A stretch of DNA of 64,000 nt, taken from contig CATNEN010000002.1 of the NCBI GenBank assembly GCA_950097015.1, positions 9,315,501-9,379,500 of the forward strand, written 5' to 3'. A program made the position numbers and the translations under genes. The notes beneath the pieces are model-generated. The model worked only from the letters and a program-made list of their open reading frames with translations. It did no database searches and had not been told where the DNA came from. Shown here piece by piece: positions 10,333 through 21,303 of this stretch; the first letter of the stretch is position 1, and each line of letters begins with the position of its first letter. The stretch is from Macrostomum hystrix (lineage: Eukaryota; Platyhelminthes; Macrostomidae).

Positions 10333-12066
10333 CTAGCTCTCCGCATCCGAGTCACACAAATCTAGGGCCCATTCGGGCGCACCACGAAGCTCCAGTTCCA
10401 CGCGGTGCTGGAAGGCGGCGCGGAATGCCAGTTGATGAGGCTCCGCAATAGCATAGCAGGACAGCAGAGCCAGGCGGGTCAGCCAAGGACAGCTGCTGAC
10501 GATGGAGGTGAGAGACTGTGAAGTCAGCTGTTTGCAGTTGTCCAGGCATAGCCACCGCAGACCCCTGGCGATCGGACTGGCGCAGATGTCGGCGACCGAC
10601 TCATCGGTGAGACTGGAGCCGCTGCAGATGGAGAAGAGCACCACAAACTCGCGCAGGTCGTGTGGGAAAGCGGAGAGTTCGCGCAATTTCGCCCAGGCCT
10701 GTCGGGTGAGGCGACTGCAGCTGCTGAGGCGGAGGTTACGCAGGCGGGGTAGCTGGATGAGCAGCGCTGACAAAAGCTCATCGTTGCAGTCAGTAAGGAC
10801 TAGGTGGGTGAGCTCTGTGGGATAAATGTGATGTGTCGTTGTTCAATGCCAGTACGTACTTGTGAGACTCTCGATCGCAATACAACCTAAAAAAATGAAA
10901 GTGGACAGCCGACTAACCGACTTGACTTAAGAGCTTCGTGTCTCACAAGTCTTCAAGAGTTTTGTGCACCGAATCAACTGACCAGCTTTCTTTCATTTAC
11001 TAGTACAACTCAACTTTGTGGTGCTTCCTCATCGCTCTAGAACAGGGGTCGGCAAACTCCGGCCCGCGGGCCAGATGCGGCCCTCGAAGCTCCCAAATCC
11101 GGCCCTTAGCTCCTCCTAACACCTATTCTAAAGTACACCCTATCTCATCTCTCTTGCGTCTTATCTCCCACGTCTCATCTCTCTTGCGTCTTATCTCCCA
11201 CGTCTCATCTCTCTTGCGTCTTGTCACCCCCGTCTCATCTCTCACCTGTCTCATCTCTCCTGTGTCTCATCTCTCCCCTTTCTTCATGCGGCCCGCCGTC
11301 GTCTTTAAGATTCTCTCTTTAGCCCGCGGGGGTATATACAGTTGGGTCAGCGGAATGAGTCCAAATTTCCGCGGAATTCTGTGTGAAAGCGTCCCCTGCT
11401 TGCTCTTCTCGGATTGGTGGGTGTCGGGCCAATAAACCGAGGGGAGGGGTTTTCGATGTCACTTGGGATTCCCCATCCTTGCACGCAGCAATTAATTTTC
11501 TACCTGGAATCTAGTGCTTGCACCTGGACAGCAATCGAAATAATTTTGAAAATTGATGAGAACAGCTTCGCCATAAACACGATTAGTTAGAATAAGAGAA
11601 AATGAGCCGCCGCTCATCAAGACAACCGACCATTTGGTTGCTAGTACTTTTTGACGCAGATGGTCTAGTAGATTCTATTGAATTTAAGCAGGCAGTGCCT
11701 AAAGTTGGAGAGCGAATAAACATAAACTACTATGGAGACGAACAGCTTGTCGAAGTCTTAGCAGTGTCAGGTGAGCTAAAGCTTCATATCTGCATACGCT
11801 ACTCAATTCACTAATGCATTCAATAATTCAGTCTTTCTTTTCATTTTCTCATTTTCTCTACCTTTTCCTGCCGAGCGAAGAAACCAACATCTCCGTTCCT
11901 GCCGGAATGGTCAGCAGGGCTGACCATAGGCACACTCATTTTTTCAAAGCAGGCAACATCACAAGTCCTTTCCTGCACTTTTTATCGGCAGCAACGGAAT
12001 ACAAGTTAGGCAGGTTAAGGTTAATGGGCGGCCCTCGCCTACCCCGCTGTGTCAGCTTCGACCACC

Positions 12067-12099
<33 letters not shown>

Positions 12100-15000
12100 C
12101 AAAATCCTCTCCTCCACTCTTTCGTCTTTCCTCTATACCACTAACTGACTCTAAATTGTAGTACAGTTCAGATATTGCAATGTAAAATTTTTGTTCTTCT
12201 TCAGATGACAAGGCCATTGTTCGGCAAGCCGACTTTGACTTTAACAAAAGCTCACGGTTGAAGGCCATCGAAGAAGAAAAAAAGTGCAGAGAAGAACAAC
12301 ACGCACCTTCGACTGGCGGCTTCCTTGATGTGCATGTACATGCTCACCAACCTACTGTTCCCAACAAGGTGCACCAAGCCGCCCCTTCCACTATTCTACC
12401 CAATACTCTGAAGAGAAAGGCATCGTCTTCTTTAACAGTGGCGAGTAAAATTCTTAAGAAATCAAAGGCACAGAAGACTGCCCCTGCTTCAGTTATCAGC
12501 CGCGCGATGCCCCCTACAGAAACTAATCAGCAGGAAGCGGCTGCCAACGCAGCCATTCGAGATCCGGCTCTGACTGAGACAGTCAGCTCACTCTCCGAGT
12601 CATCATTAACCAGAGTGCTAGGAAGTGTTGATAAGATTCTGGAATTCAACCGTCTCAGACAGAATGAAGGAGGCGCCATTAATTCTTTGATAGTGGAACA
12701 GTTGAACGAGCTTTCGACAAGCATCAAGCTGATTCAAAAGGATTTAGCGGAGATAAAGGAAAGTGTATGCTTTCTAGCCTTGCAAGCGACCACAGCCGTC
12801 TCACAGACTCCGCGGCCTGAGACTCTTCGGCACGGGACTCCGCTACCCGTGACTCAGCGGCATGAGACTCCGCTACCCGTGACTCCGCGGCTTGAGACTC
12901 CGCTACCCGTGACTCAGCGGCATGAGACTTCGCTACCCGTGACTCAGCGGCATGAGACTCCGCTACCCGTGACTCCGCGGCTTGAGACTCCGCTACCCGT
13001 GACTCCGCTGCATGAGACTCCGCTACTCGTGACTCCGCGGCTTGAGACTCCGCGGCACGAGACTCCACGCCACGAGACTCCGCGGATTGAGAAAGTCGAA
13101 ATCCCGATCGACATGATTGACCCACGTTGTCAGTCACTATCGAAGTACGATGAAATGGGAGACTTTCAAAGTCCTGTCTATTACTCTGCTGAATCCCTAG
13201 ACCCACGCTTGCTTCATACCTTGAAAATTCAAAGCAACAATGCGAGGTACTTTGCCAAGCTGTTGTCTAGGATTTCCATCCCAGGTTTTGAGCGCTTCAA
13301 AATGACCATGGGGAATCAACGTGCGGATGGAAAGAAGGCATTCCCGAAGCACATCTTTGACGTTGTTCTTGAGGTCACGAGCAGGCATTTTCAAGGCGTA
13401 TCACGAGAGCTGGTTGTCGGCGCAATCAACGAGGAAACAAGGAAGCTGCTCAGCGAGGTGCGCAACTGTCACATCAAAAGAAAGTGCTGCTACTGCAAAA
13501 TGCGATCCTAACTCATTCCTGTGCATGGTTTATTCAAGCGCATAACATTGGCGAAAATGATTGCCAGCGTAGTACATGTAATACTTCCAATGAGTAATGA
13601 CCCTCCTTTCTCCCAGGGAGGAAGGGTTTCTTATTTTATGTAATTGAAAGCGTGTCAAATGTTTTCGGGCTAACTTTTGCCTCTCGCCTAAAGTATCGCG
13701 AATTCCAGAAATGGGTAACCGGAATTTAATTTCGTAATCCTAAGGTTGCCGACCCCTGCTCTAGAAGATTATCAAAAAGACCTTGGCCCCCTCACCCGAG
13801 CAGCCCGACAAGCCGGTCCGAAGCCCTTCAATGCCGCCGCAGTTGTTGTTGAAGTCCAGCTGCAGCCGAGTGAGTTTCGCTGGCAGCCGAGTCTGCAGAT
13901 CCGCCTCGGTCAGGCTGCCGCACAGGAGACGCAGCTGCTGAAAGTCGGGCCGCAAGCTGCCAACAACGCGGCGGTAGCCAGCGCTGTCTAGCGGCTTGCA
14001 GTACGGCACTTCCAGGCAGCTTAACTGCGGACAGCCTTTCAGAAGCGCGACGAGACCATCGGCCGTCAAATCTCGAAGGCCAAACCAAGGAGACGCCTGC
14101 CTGACAGAGCGGAGGCCGGGGCAGGAAACAGCCAGCGCCTTCGCGAGTCCGTCGATAAAGTCCGAGTCGTGCAGCGTCAGCCCGGACAGACAGGGCAGGC
14201 GGGGCAGCACCGGCTCCAGTCCTGATGGGAGCGGGTGGCAGCGATTTAAGCTCCGAGACCTTCTGATATCATCCTAATGATTGCCTCAATAGAAACGCTT
14301 CCAGCGTCTAGGCTTATTGAGTAGTTATAGCTAAGAAGCAAATGAAAAATCAAATCGCTTCGAATACGAGTACGCCGTTACAAAACGTCGAATGCGTCTC
14401 GGACAATGCTGACGACTCGTTAACGAGGCTCTAGAGTCATTAGAGTCGCTTGCGACGATAAGAGAGGTGTTTAAGTAGTATACAGGGCATTCGCACCATT
14501 TTCACCGTACGTGTGTCAGACTTACCAGACTCCAAGAGCCTCCAAACGGTTAAGGAGGTCAGCTCTGGGCACCTGGGCAGATCAAGATCACCGAACGGAA
14601 AGCTGCCGTGAAGGTTCAGAGAAACCAGGCGAGCCGCTAAACTGCCAAGCAATGTCAAGGATCTTTCGCTGTTTAACGAGATCTCTAAGTGTGACAGTTT
14701 CGGACAGCCAGCCAGCAGCTGCGCTACAGAGTTAGCAGTCAGCACCTGCGTGCTGCCGCATTCGAGCAGCCGCAGGCTTCGAAGCTGAGGACAACAGCGA
14801 CCCAGAGCAGTCAGCGGGTTCTCGGCATCTTCACAAATCATCGGCTTGTATATAGTGAGGCTCTGTAGGCTGAGTGACTCGGATAGCAGGGCAGCCACGC
14901 ATCCACTGCGGACACGAAAGTCCAGCTCCAGCAGCGAGCCGGACATCCAGCTCGAGATACGGCCTAGCAACTCCGCGGTGATCACCGAAGGCTTGCCGTA

Positions 15001-15174
15001 AATGACGAGTCGGCGCCACAGCCGAGGTTGCATGGCGAGATTGTACCAGCGGCGGCTCAGCTGGGCGCAGCGGGCGCGGCTGGTTTGGTCCAGCATCGCC
15101 AGGATCCGCGTCAGGACTTCAGATGGCAGCCAATCCATCAGGCAGGGACTGGAGCAGTCTGTAGAGTTTTTCAT
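10333..15174 (-). CDS. F-box/leucine-rich-repeat protein (FBXL-like), three exons
   Basis: Exons 14526-15174, 13796-14221 and 10333-10814 join in one frame (649+426+482 bases) to give 518 residues. Donors are GTAAGT and GTGAGG, acceptors CCCATCAG and CCCACAG. Residues about 13-56 are an F-box (MDWLPSEVLTRILAMLD...RRWYNLAMQPRLWRRL), the module that binds Skp1 in SCF ubiquitin ligases. The rest is a run of LRRs of the Cys-containing type (CPQLRSLRLLEC, CPKLSHLEIS, CPELTSLTV, LRWLCLDNCKQLTSQSL, CPWLTRLALLSC), expected to bind the substrate. The C-terminus is acidic (LDLCDSDAES). The second intron (10815-13795) is enlarged by a 2.7 kb transposon; without it the intron would be about 257 bases. 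All junctions keep frame and no stop interrupts, so the gene looks functional. Substrate unknown. Confidence 0.88.
11140..11285 (+). repeat. Short tandem repeat inside the hAT element
   Basis: About five imperfect copies of a 26-27-base unit like CTCATCTCTCTTGCGTCTTA; the third and later copies decay into CTCATCTCTC-rich sequence. It lies in the 5' subterminal region before the BEN-like gene. Confidence 0.8.
11602..13511 (+). CDS. BEN-domain-like protein nested in a hAT element, two exons
   Basis: Exons 11602-11770 and 12205-13511 join in frame (GTGAGC donor, TTCTTCAG acceptor; codon split 1+2 gives Asp) to make 491 residues. Residues 1-57 form a small module (IWLLVLFDADGLVDSIEF, then VGERININYYGDEQLVEVLA, then DDKAIV) like the N-terminal region of many invertebrate BEN-domain proteins. 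The middle is Ser/Thr/Lys-rich with a helical segment (SLSESSLTRVLGSVDKILEF), then a repeat of about ten residues (HETPLPVTPR type). Residues about 400-472 look like a BEN domain: NARYFAKLLSRI, FERFKMTMGNQ, KKAFPKHIFDVVLEVTSRHF. BEN domains bind DNA and act in chromatin and transcription; nuclear DNA binding is inferred. The tail has five Cys-containing positions (NCHIKRKCCYCKMRS), possibly metal-binding. Lack of frame damage suggests recent or maintained function. The BEN call is by pattern only. Confidence 0.65.
12066..12099. repeat. CT microsatellite in the BEN-like gene's intron
   Basis: About 15 CT dinucleotides, located between exon 1 and exon 2 of the nested gene; it may serve as part of a long polypyrimidine stretch but is over 100 bases from the acceptor. 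Confidence 0.9.
12825..13085 (+). repeat. Coding tandem repeat (Thr/Pro-rich) in the BEN-like gene
   Basis: A 30-base unit such as CATGAGACTCCGCTACCCGT recurs about eight times, alternating CAGCGG, CCGCGG and CCGCTG variants, and encodes HETPLPVT(P/Q)R decapeptides. The unit is a multiple of three, so the frame is kept. It forms a likely flexible linker before the BEN-like domain. Confidence 0.9.
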
Positions 15175-15624
15175 GTCTCTATCCCAGCTGAGACCAAGAG
15201 CTCAGAATTGAAAATCACGTGATTTCCATCATCCATGTAACAAAACTAATAATACCTAAATTGTTAATGGAAGCTATGCACACAGTATGGAAAGATAAGC
15301 CTGAAGAAATATCACTCACTAAAAATGTTGATGTACATGTGTATTGTACAAGTAGACTATTGAAACTGTTTATATACAAGCATATGTACATTATCAGAAA
15401 AGCTTTCTGATTGAAACTTTGTGTTTCAATTATCATCATTAATATTACATAGTCTGTGTGTTAAGACAAATAAAACAAATATAAGCTTAAAATTAAGAGT
15501 TAGATATTAACAAAGACTAGGTCAACTGGTCAGGAAAAAAATGGCTTGATGCTCTATATATATGGCTTTATAACTAATTTCACTAATAATTAATTAATTA
15601 ATAATTGATTACACATGTCCAATT

Positions 15625-15897
15625 GGGCCAGATGTGCACAGCCAACAGCACAGCTGCAGCTATTGTGTGGTGCATCTGAAGGCTGCATATGGCTGATCAG
15701 TCCATGGACTGGGAGATGCCACACCCACCTTCAATTATCCTAGCTAATGCTGGTACCCATTTAACAGCTGGGTGAACTGAAGCAATGCAGAGTTAAGTGT
15801 CTTGCTAAAAGACACAAATTGTTCCAGTAGAGCGAGGAATCAAACCCCACCTTTAAGTCGTGAGTCTGACACTCTAACCACAGGGCTACAGCTTCTT
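15625..15897 (-). mobile_element. tRNA-derived SINE, family 2
   Basis: On the minus strand: TGTAGCCCTGTGGTTAGAGT (A box region), B-box-like GGGTTTGATTCC, then the central block, which on the plus strand is AATGCTGGTACCCATTTAAC, and TCAGTCCATGGACTGGGAG. It is the better-preserved copy of the element seen at 6395-6660; a fragment with the same TCAGTCCATGGACT block lies near 19760. Confidence 0.8.
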
Positions 15898-17108
15898 ATA
15901 TTACTAATATCACTAACAAACCACTTATATCTAGTTAAAGGGCTCTATATTAATCTTACTATATAAAATACACTAGTAATATAATATGATAAAAGTTAGA
16001 AAACACTCTGAAGCTATTTTATAGCATATTTTAAAAGACCATTCTTTAGGTAGGTAGGCTAGACAGGTAGGCTAGAAAAACAACTACCTAGGCAAGCATA
16101 TGTTTTAAATGTAGCACTGAGTTAACAACAATTGTACTTGACATTTTTAGTTTTTTGCAGTATAATATATCATAGAGAATAAAGTCCAGTAGGGCCAATA
16201 GTTTAAATAATAATTTGCTAGCCATAAATAACTACTAGGCCTACTGTAGTACTGCACTACTGAGTAGGGCCTACTACTGTAGAGTTTGAATATTTGTAAT
16301 GGCTAACAATATAAAAGCCAAAATAACATTATAAACATATAGGTAAATTACAATCACATTATAATATAAAAGTGAAACTAAAGTAAAACTATATCATGAA
16401 AGAGAACCTTTATAAAGAGAAATATCATTAAAACCTTGCTTTAGGGACCACTTGACTGTCTTATACAGCTTATCACAATAAAATAAAACTTTTTAACAAT
16501 AGCTAACTACATCATACCTATTAAAAACAGCATTAGGCTGTATATGCAATATTCAGCTTAGATTGATATAGCAATGACTCTCTTCATTTGCAGAGATAAA
16601 ATAAAAGCCAGTTAACAAGTCAACAGTAACAAATAGTGGCAAAATGTATTCCAAGTAAAACTCTATGCAAAGAACTAATAGCATAAACAACGTATTAAAA
16701 TCAGTATTTCGAATGAAGGGTACCTGACGAAGGGTACCTGACATCCTGACGAATGTTAAGCATAGAAAATTGCATATTTATATCAAGCGTAAGCTCGAGA
16801 GTAACTTATGCACTCTGACTGCACACGTGCAAATTACGGTTCATTTTTTAATAATGATCAGACCTCTTCGCGCTATCTATAATTATTTTAAGTTAAACTG
16901 AGAAAACTAGTAAGCATTTCGTAAAAAACGTCTAATTCTTCACTAGCAGTTGATAGTTTAAAGTAAAATAGAGTATCCGTTTGTTTTAAATCGATTCTTA
17001 TTGAAAGCCGATACATTTTCAATCGTATTGACGGTGTGTAAGTGTAACAATACTTAAAAAGCACAATAGGCAAGCTATGAAACCTTAGTTTCAAGGACTT
17101 TTTATATT

Positions 17109-17166
17109 TCTAGAATACTAATCTTTCTATACTAGTACCACTATTATAGAGTACTAGTATTCTAGA
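17109..17166. repeat. Inverted repeat, 12-base arms
   Basis: TCTAGAATACTA and its reverse complement TAGTATTCTAGA bracket about 34 bases, so the DNA or RNA could form a hairpin. It lies in AT-rich intergenic DNA 250 bases downstream of the glutamate receptor-like gene's stop codon. Function unknown. Confidence 0.6.
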
Positions 17167-17418
17167 TGTCCTACCTAGTTTATAAGTAATTTGTTTGATG
17201 TAGATGCATGCAAAAGCTAGCTATTTTGTTATACGGACAATGCTGTACTAGTGCATGTCTACAGCTCAATTTTACAAAAAAGAAAAATAACTCAGTTTAC
17301 TTTTTACGTACATAATGCACAAATGTTCTTAGTGTTATGCTTGCAAATGTATGCATTGTGTAGGCAATGTAGAAAATTATTTTTTTGTTTAAACAAGGCA
17401 AAGAACATACGCTCGTAA

Positions 17419-19449
17419 TCACACTGAGGGCTGTCCGGCTGTTCCATCCGTCGTAACGGTGGCGAGTTCCTGCTGTGGTGGTGTTGACTCAGCCTGAATG
17501 AATTGCATGGTTTGTCAAGTGCACAAAATATTATCTGAATTTATCTGCACACCCCGCATATCGAATTGTTGATCTTCCCAACAGAAGCAACACGACTTAC
17601 CCGCGGGCCGCTGGCACGGAATCGCAGCTCAACCAGCGCGGTTGCGGCTGGCACAAGAGCAGCAAAAAGCAGCAGCAGAAAAATGCCGAGCAGATCGCCT
17701 GGTCTGAGCGACCTTGGCGCTGGGCTGCGCTGCTGCTTGGGCGCACAATACCAGAAGGATTTTCTAAACCAGCGCGCTATCGCGTTGTCGAGGTCGCCAT
17801 TCGTCTTTAGTTAAATTATCGCCGCGTCCAGAGGCTGCTTCAACGGGGAGCCTGCGGGCGGCAGGTGCCAACACCTTAGCTGTAAAGTATGAAGTCCGCA
17901 CGAGAGTAGTTTAGTGTGGTGCGAAGAAAACGTACGGCCCCAGTTGGCCAAGCATGCGTCTTTTTATATAATATTATTTAGGGCTGTTCTGCTGGCATTG
18001 CCGCAACGTTTGGCGACAGTCGACCCGCAATCAGCAAGGAAATATTTCTGCCCATTCCACTGGCCCCTCAGCTTATTCAGAGTGTTACACAGGCACTCAC
18101 ACGCACACACGCAGGTGTACCTCTGCCCAGACTTTCTCAACACCAGGCTGTGTGCTCTCTCCCTGTGCCTTGAGTGTTGGCCCTAACGGATAAAATTTCC
18201 ATGACAAGTCGACATGAATAAAAAAATTTGATTAATAATTCTTATGAATCGGTCATCACAAAGCAGAGACATTAGTTGCATTTAGGCATGAGAAATAATT
18301 TTATTGTAATGGACGCGATTTTATAGAATGCTTGCTTATATTTCAACAAGCTATGACTCTCAGCCTTTGCAATGGCCAGTCCGTAGTCTCGGGTCAGCAG
18401 TCCGGTGGGCACTGACTCCAGGTCGCACTCCATTGCAGCGATGTATTCGGTGGAGCCCTGCTCGCCAATAAAAATATAGTCATCGTGCTTCACCTTCGTC
18501 ACGGCCTCGAAGCTGCTACGAGCTCGTATTCACCACGCTCTCGGGTCTTGACATCGCCAACTCACCCAGCCTTCTGAGGTCGGGCTGGTTTGAAGTCTGA
18601 AATTGTTTTTCTGACATTCTTTTACATATGAACTTCTCGAGAAATAACTTGTGTATGAGGCTCAGCCCTGTGTCCCTAGATGTGGATTACTGTGTTTACT
18701 GTGCCGATAACTTTGGCCATAGACTGTTGGAGCATTGCTGCACGCTCAGACTAAATAATTGTTGCTTGCTTCAACTGTCTATGGGTGATGCAATAAAAAT
18801 CATTCAATGCGACCATATGTTTAAGAAACTCATCGCCATTTTCTACTTCATCATCGCTAGCAAAACTTTTCAAAGCATTGATTTGCCTTTCGTGTCACTC
18901 ACGCTTGTCCATTTGCTAGTCGTGCCCCCTCTGATAATGAGTAAGGGCACGGTCGACTGCTCCAGCACCTCACGTAGGCTGCTGTACTTTCGGGATTCGA
19001 CCGGCTCGCTGAACATTAGTCGGGAAGCCAGACAGGCCGTGTAGCAACAGGCCGTAGCGAGGGCGAAAAGCCACCAAGCCAGGACCAGAATGCGAACGGA
19101 TGCATGAACGGATAACTCGTAGTTAAAACTGGCTGATTTGCAAGGCATGAAAAGCCGATCATCAGCGGCTGATAAACTCATTCACAAGTTAGCTGTCGAT
19201 GCAACCCATTGTTAAAAACTGCAGTGAATCGAGACACACAGACTCAGATTGAGCCACTCCAATGGAAGGCTCACAAGGCCAAAAATACCAGAGTGACGAT
19301 CTGACCGATCATGCCGTTCCAGCTGTTGGTTCCAACTCGGGAGCCGAAAATCCCGTCTGCGACCAGGGAGATCCGGTACTGGAACTGCAGCTCCCTCTGC
19401 AGCAGGTTGAGCATGTTACCGAAGCAATTAACACCAGGAAACGGTTTTC
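17419..19449 (-). CDS. Ionotropic glutamate receptor-like gene, 3' part, apparently damaged
   Basis: Five exon-like blocks on the minus strand match iGluR order. 19298-19449 is ligand-binding S1 (FPGVNCFGNMLNLL...ISLVADGIFGSR...SWNGMIGQI). About 18903-19130 is TM3 (SVRILVLAWWLFALATACCY then TACLASRLMFSEPVES). 18364-18512 is S2 (TKVKHDDYIFIGEQGSTEYI...YGLAIAK). 17601-17851 is the end of S2 and TM4 (ARWFRKSFWYC...GDLLGIFLLLLFAALVPA). 17419-17493 is a 24-residue tail ending QPSV. Odd points: no exon for TM1 is found between S1 and TM3; the channel-gate motif SYTANLAAF is changed to CYTACLASR; an in-frame TAA sits at 17811-17813 inside the S2 end; and the junction at 18363/18364 has CTGAG where a GTGAG donor is expected. 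This is either a decayed copy or several sequence errors. In the family these are synaptic cation channels. Confidence 0.75.
18060..18186 (-). mobile_element. SINE family 1 fragment in a receptor intron
   Basis: Shares the CACACACGCAGGTGTACCTC, CTGCCCAGACTTTCTCA and GTGCCTTGAG blocks with the fuller minus-strand copies at 20590-20730 and 24100-24200. It lies in the intron between the receptor's S2 and TM4 exons. Confidence 0.65.
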
Positions 19450-20117
19450 CTGGGGCAGAAGCAGAGGATATGGCAGTGCTATGAGCAGCTTGTGTTGGAT
19501 TTGGGACAAACATCATCCAGTGTGACAAAATGCTTCCTTCTTAGAGCAACTTTCGGTTTTAAAATTTTGCAATTTACTGACAGTTTAACATAAATAGTCC
19601 CTTTATCATCGATGATTTCCTGTTTCACTCGAATTAAAAAAATAACATTTTACTGATAAATAGATAGAGTATGAGCAGCATCTCTGGAACTTTATGAGTT
19701 TCCAAATACTCGTACAACTGCTGCTTCAGTGCGCATTCAACGGCTGTGAATAGCTGTTCAGTCCATGGACTTGTTTAAGTTCAAAACTCATTGTTTTGTG
19801 TTCCGTGCTCAAGGATACAAACTTATTGAGCTTCAGATTGAAGTCCCGACTCATCGGCGACAAATCCGGAGCCCCAAACAATAGGCTAAAAACTCGCTTT
19901 GATGAACAAAAGCATGCGTACAGTTCTTGAGCATATAGTGTATAATATCGTTTCGACTTCATTTATAAAACCGATTGGCACAGGTAACCGATAAAACGTG
20001 TGTCCTGTTTATAGTGATAGACAAAAGCATGGGCAGAAATGTCGCACTCAAGGTGCAAGGTGGCAACGTCCGGGTCTCATTTATCCTGGCGACCCTGCGG
20101 CTGAGGACGGCCCCGCC

Positions 20118-20520
20118 TCACATCGACCCGCAGCCGGCTGAGCAGGAAGTGAAAACTGCGCATCTCCTCCGGCGAGACATTGTGAAATGAGATCGACGAG
20201 CTGCTGCAGCAGCGCTGGCCCTGGTGAGGCGGAGTGACGAGGGGAGCTCGCACTGAGTATTACTGATTGCGATCTCCCCAGCCCACAACTGCCAATGAGA
20301 AGAACTCACGGACTGCACAGGCCGCAGGCTGTAGTGCCACAGCCAGTGGGTGGTTGGCCACTTGCCAAAGTCCAGGTGGCTGGCCACGCTCAGGGGGTGG
20401 AATCGCTCGCCACCGTCCCTGCCGGGGTCGAAGGAGTCCACGAACTCGACGCCCGACCGCTCCATGCAGGCGCCTGGCAAAGATTTGCGCGACTGAGTAG
20501 GATTTTGCTGGCTCAGCCAT
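20118..20520 (-). CDS. Possible upstream exons, product not recognised
   Basis: On the minus strand a frame rich in Trp, Phe and Asp (for example FVDSFDPGRDGGERFHP, HLDFGKWPTTHWLWHYSLRP) runs from about 20510 to 20300. A second piece (NVSPEEMRSFHFLLSRLRVD) lies at about 20110-20190. They lie upstream of, and in the same orientation as, the glutamate receptor-like exons and could encode its extracellular N-terminal part, but I cannot align them to that domain. GC-rich composition could also explain the open frames. Part of the neighbouring sequence (20525 onward) is SINE. Confidence 0.25.
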
Positions 20521-20524
20521 ACTG

Positions 20525-20815
20525 CGGGCAATGGCACATCATTTGGTGACGGTAGGCCCGCAGACAGCGAGGAGGCAATTCTGCTCACTTCTCTGAATCA
20601 TCAGCACACACGCACACAGACACCGTACGCAGGCACACGCTCACACAGGTGTGATATCTGCCCTGAATTTCTTATCGTCAGGCAGTGTACACTCTCACTG
20701 TGCCTTGGCAAGCCCCACAAACCCTCTCTCTCTCCGCGGCTGCGCCCCAAATGAATGTGGCGTCGCCGCGGAATCGAGTTTAGGGACCTTGGTGCGTTAG
20801 ACCGCTCTGCCGCTC
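20525..20815 (-). mobile_element. SINE family 1, nearly full length
   Basis: In minus orientation: head (CCGCGGAATCGAGTTTAGGG near 20767 is the B-box region read on plus), body (CGCGGCTGCGCCCCAAATG), and tail block near 20525-20600 (ATGGCACATCATTTGGTGAC). About 290 bases, the best whole-element copy together with 24015-24355. Confidence 0.75.
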
Positions 20816-21303
20816 ACTCCTCAGCCATAAAATCTCCTGAGGTTGGAAGCTGCTGTTAGACCGCTCTGCCGCTTGTAAGCCTTGCAAATACGCTTCAGAA
20901 CATTGTATTTGCATGGCTCAATGATTCGCGTACACGACGAGGCGTCCGTGGATCGATACGGCCCAGGAATATGAGGAAGAAGTTCGGCGAGCGTTCGCTG
21001 GGGAGCGTGTGCGTGTGGGACAAAGAAACAGCTGCCCCTGTGTTAGCAATCTCCCAGCGTTTCTCCCTCTCTCCCCATTCTGCCTCTGTTGTGCGCGCTG
21101 CTTGAATTTAAATACACTGGAAGCGAGAGGCAGAGCTTCGCTGCTGCTTTTCATGGGACTCCGGAGTCCACACAGAAACGGGCCTCTGGCCCGTGGAGCG
21201 TTTATCTCTCTGTTGCTGTGGCAGAAGGTAACAGGAAGACAAAACTTTCCTGTTATACCGCTCACTCCTCAGCCATAAAATCTCCTGAGGTTGGAAGCTG
21301 CTG
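20812..21303. repeat. Direct repeat pair, ~43 bases, 449 bases apart
   Basis: CTCACTCCTCAGCCATAAAA and the following TCTCCTGAGGTTGGAAGCTG occur at 20812-20855 and again at 21261-21303. The interval contains no recognised gene. This may be a local duplication or a SINE-related duplication. Confidence 0.8.

Larger units (their letters stand above)
11035..13766 (+). mobile_element. Complete hAT-type element with 8-base target duplication, carrying a BEN-like gene
   Basis: The element spans 11043-13758. It starts CAGGGGTCGGCAAACTCC and ends in the reverse complement CAGGGGTCGGCAACCTTA, a 13-base perfect terminal inverted repeat of hAT type. Perfect 8-base direct repeats CTCTAGAA flank it at 11035-11042 and 13759-13766, as hAT transposases generate. 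The left subterminal region has alternating GGCCCGCGGGCC blocks as in Charlie-like elements. No transposase is encoded; instead a two-exon plus-strand gene (11602-13511) occupies the middle. It would need transposase in trans. It sits in the second intron of the FBXL gene, in opposite transcriptional orientation. Confidence 0.9.
15175..17418. other. AT-rich intergenic stretch
   Basis: No gene seen. It contains a SINE (15625-15897), a TAATTAATTAATTAAT run near 15585, direct repeats such as GAAGGGTACCTGAC at about 16714, and an inverted repeat at 17109-17166. Confidence 0.6.
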
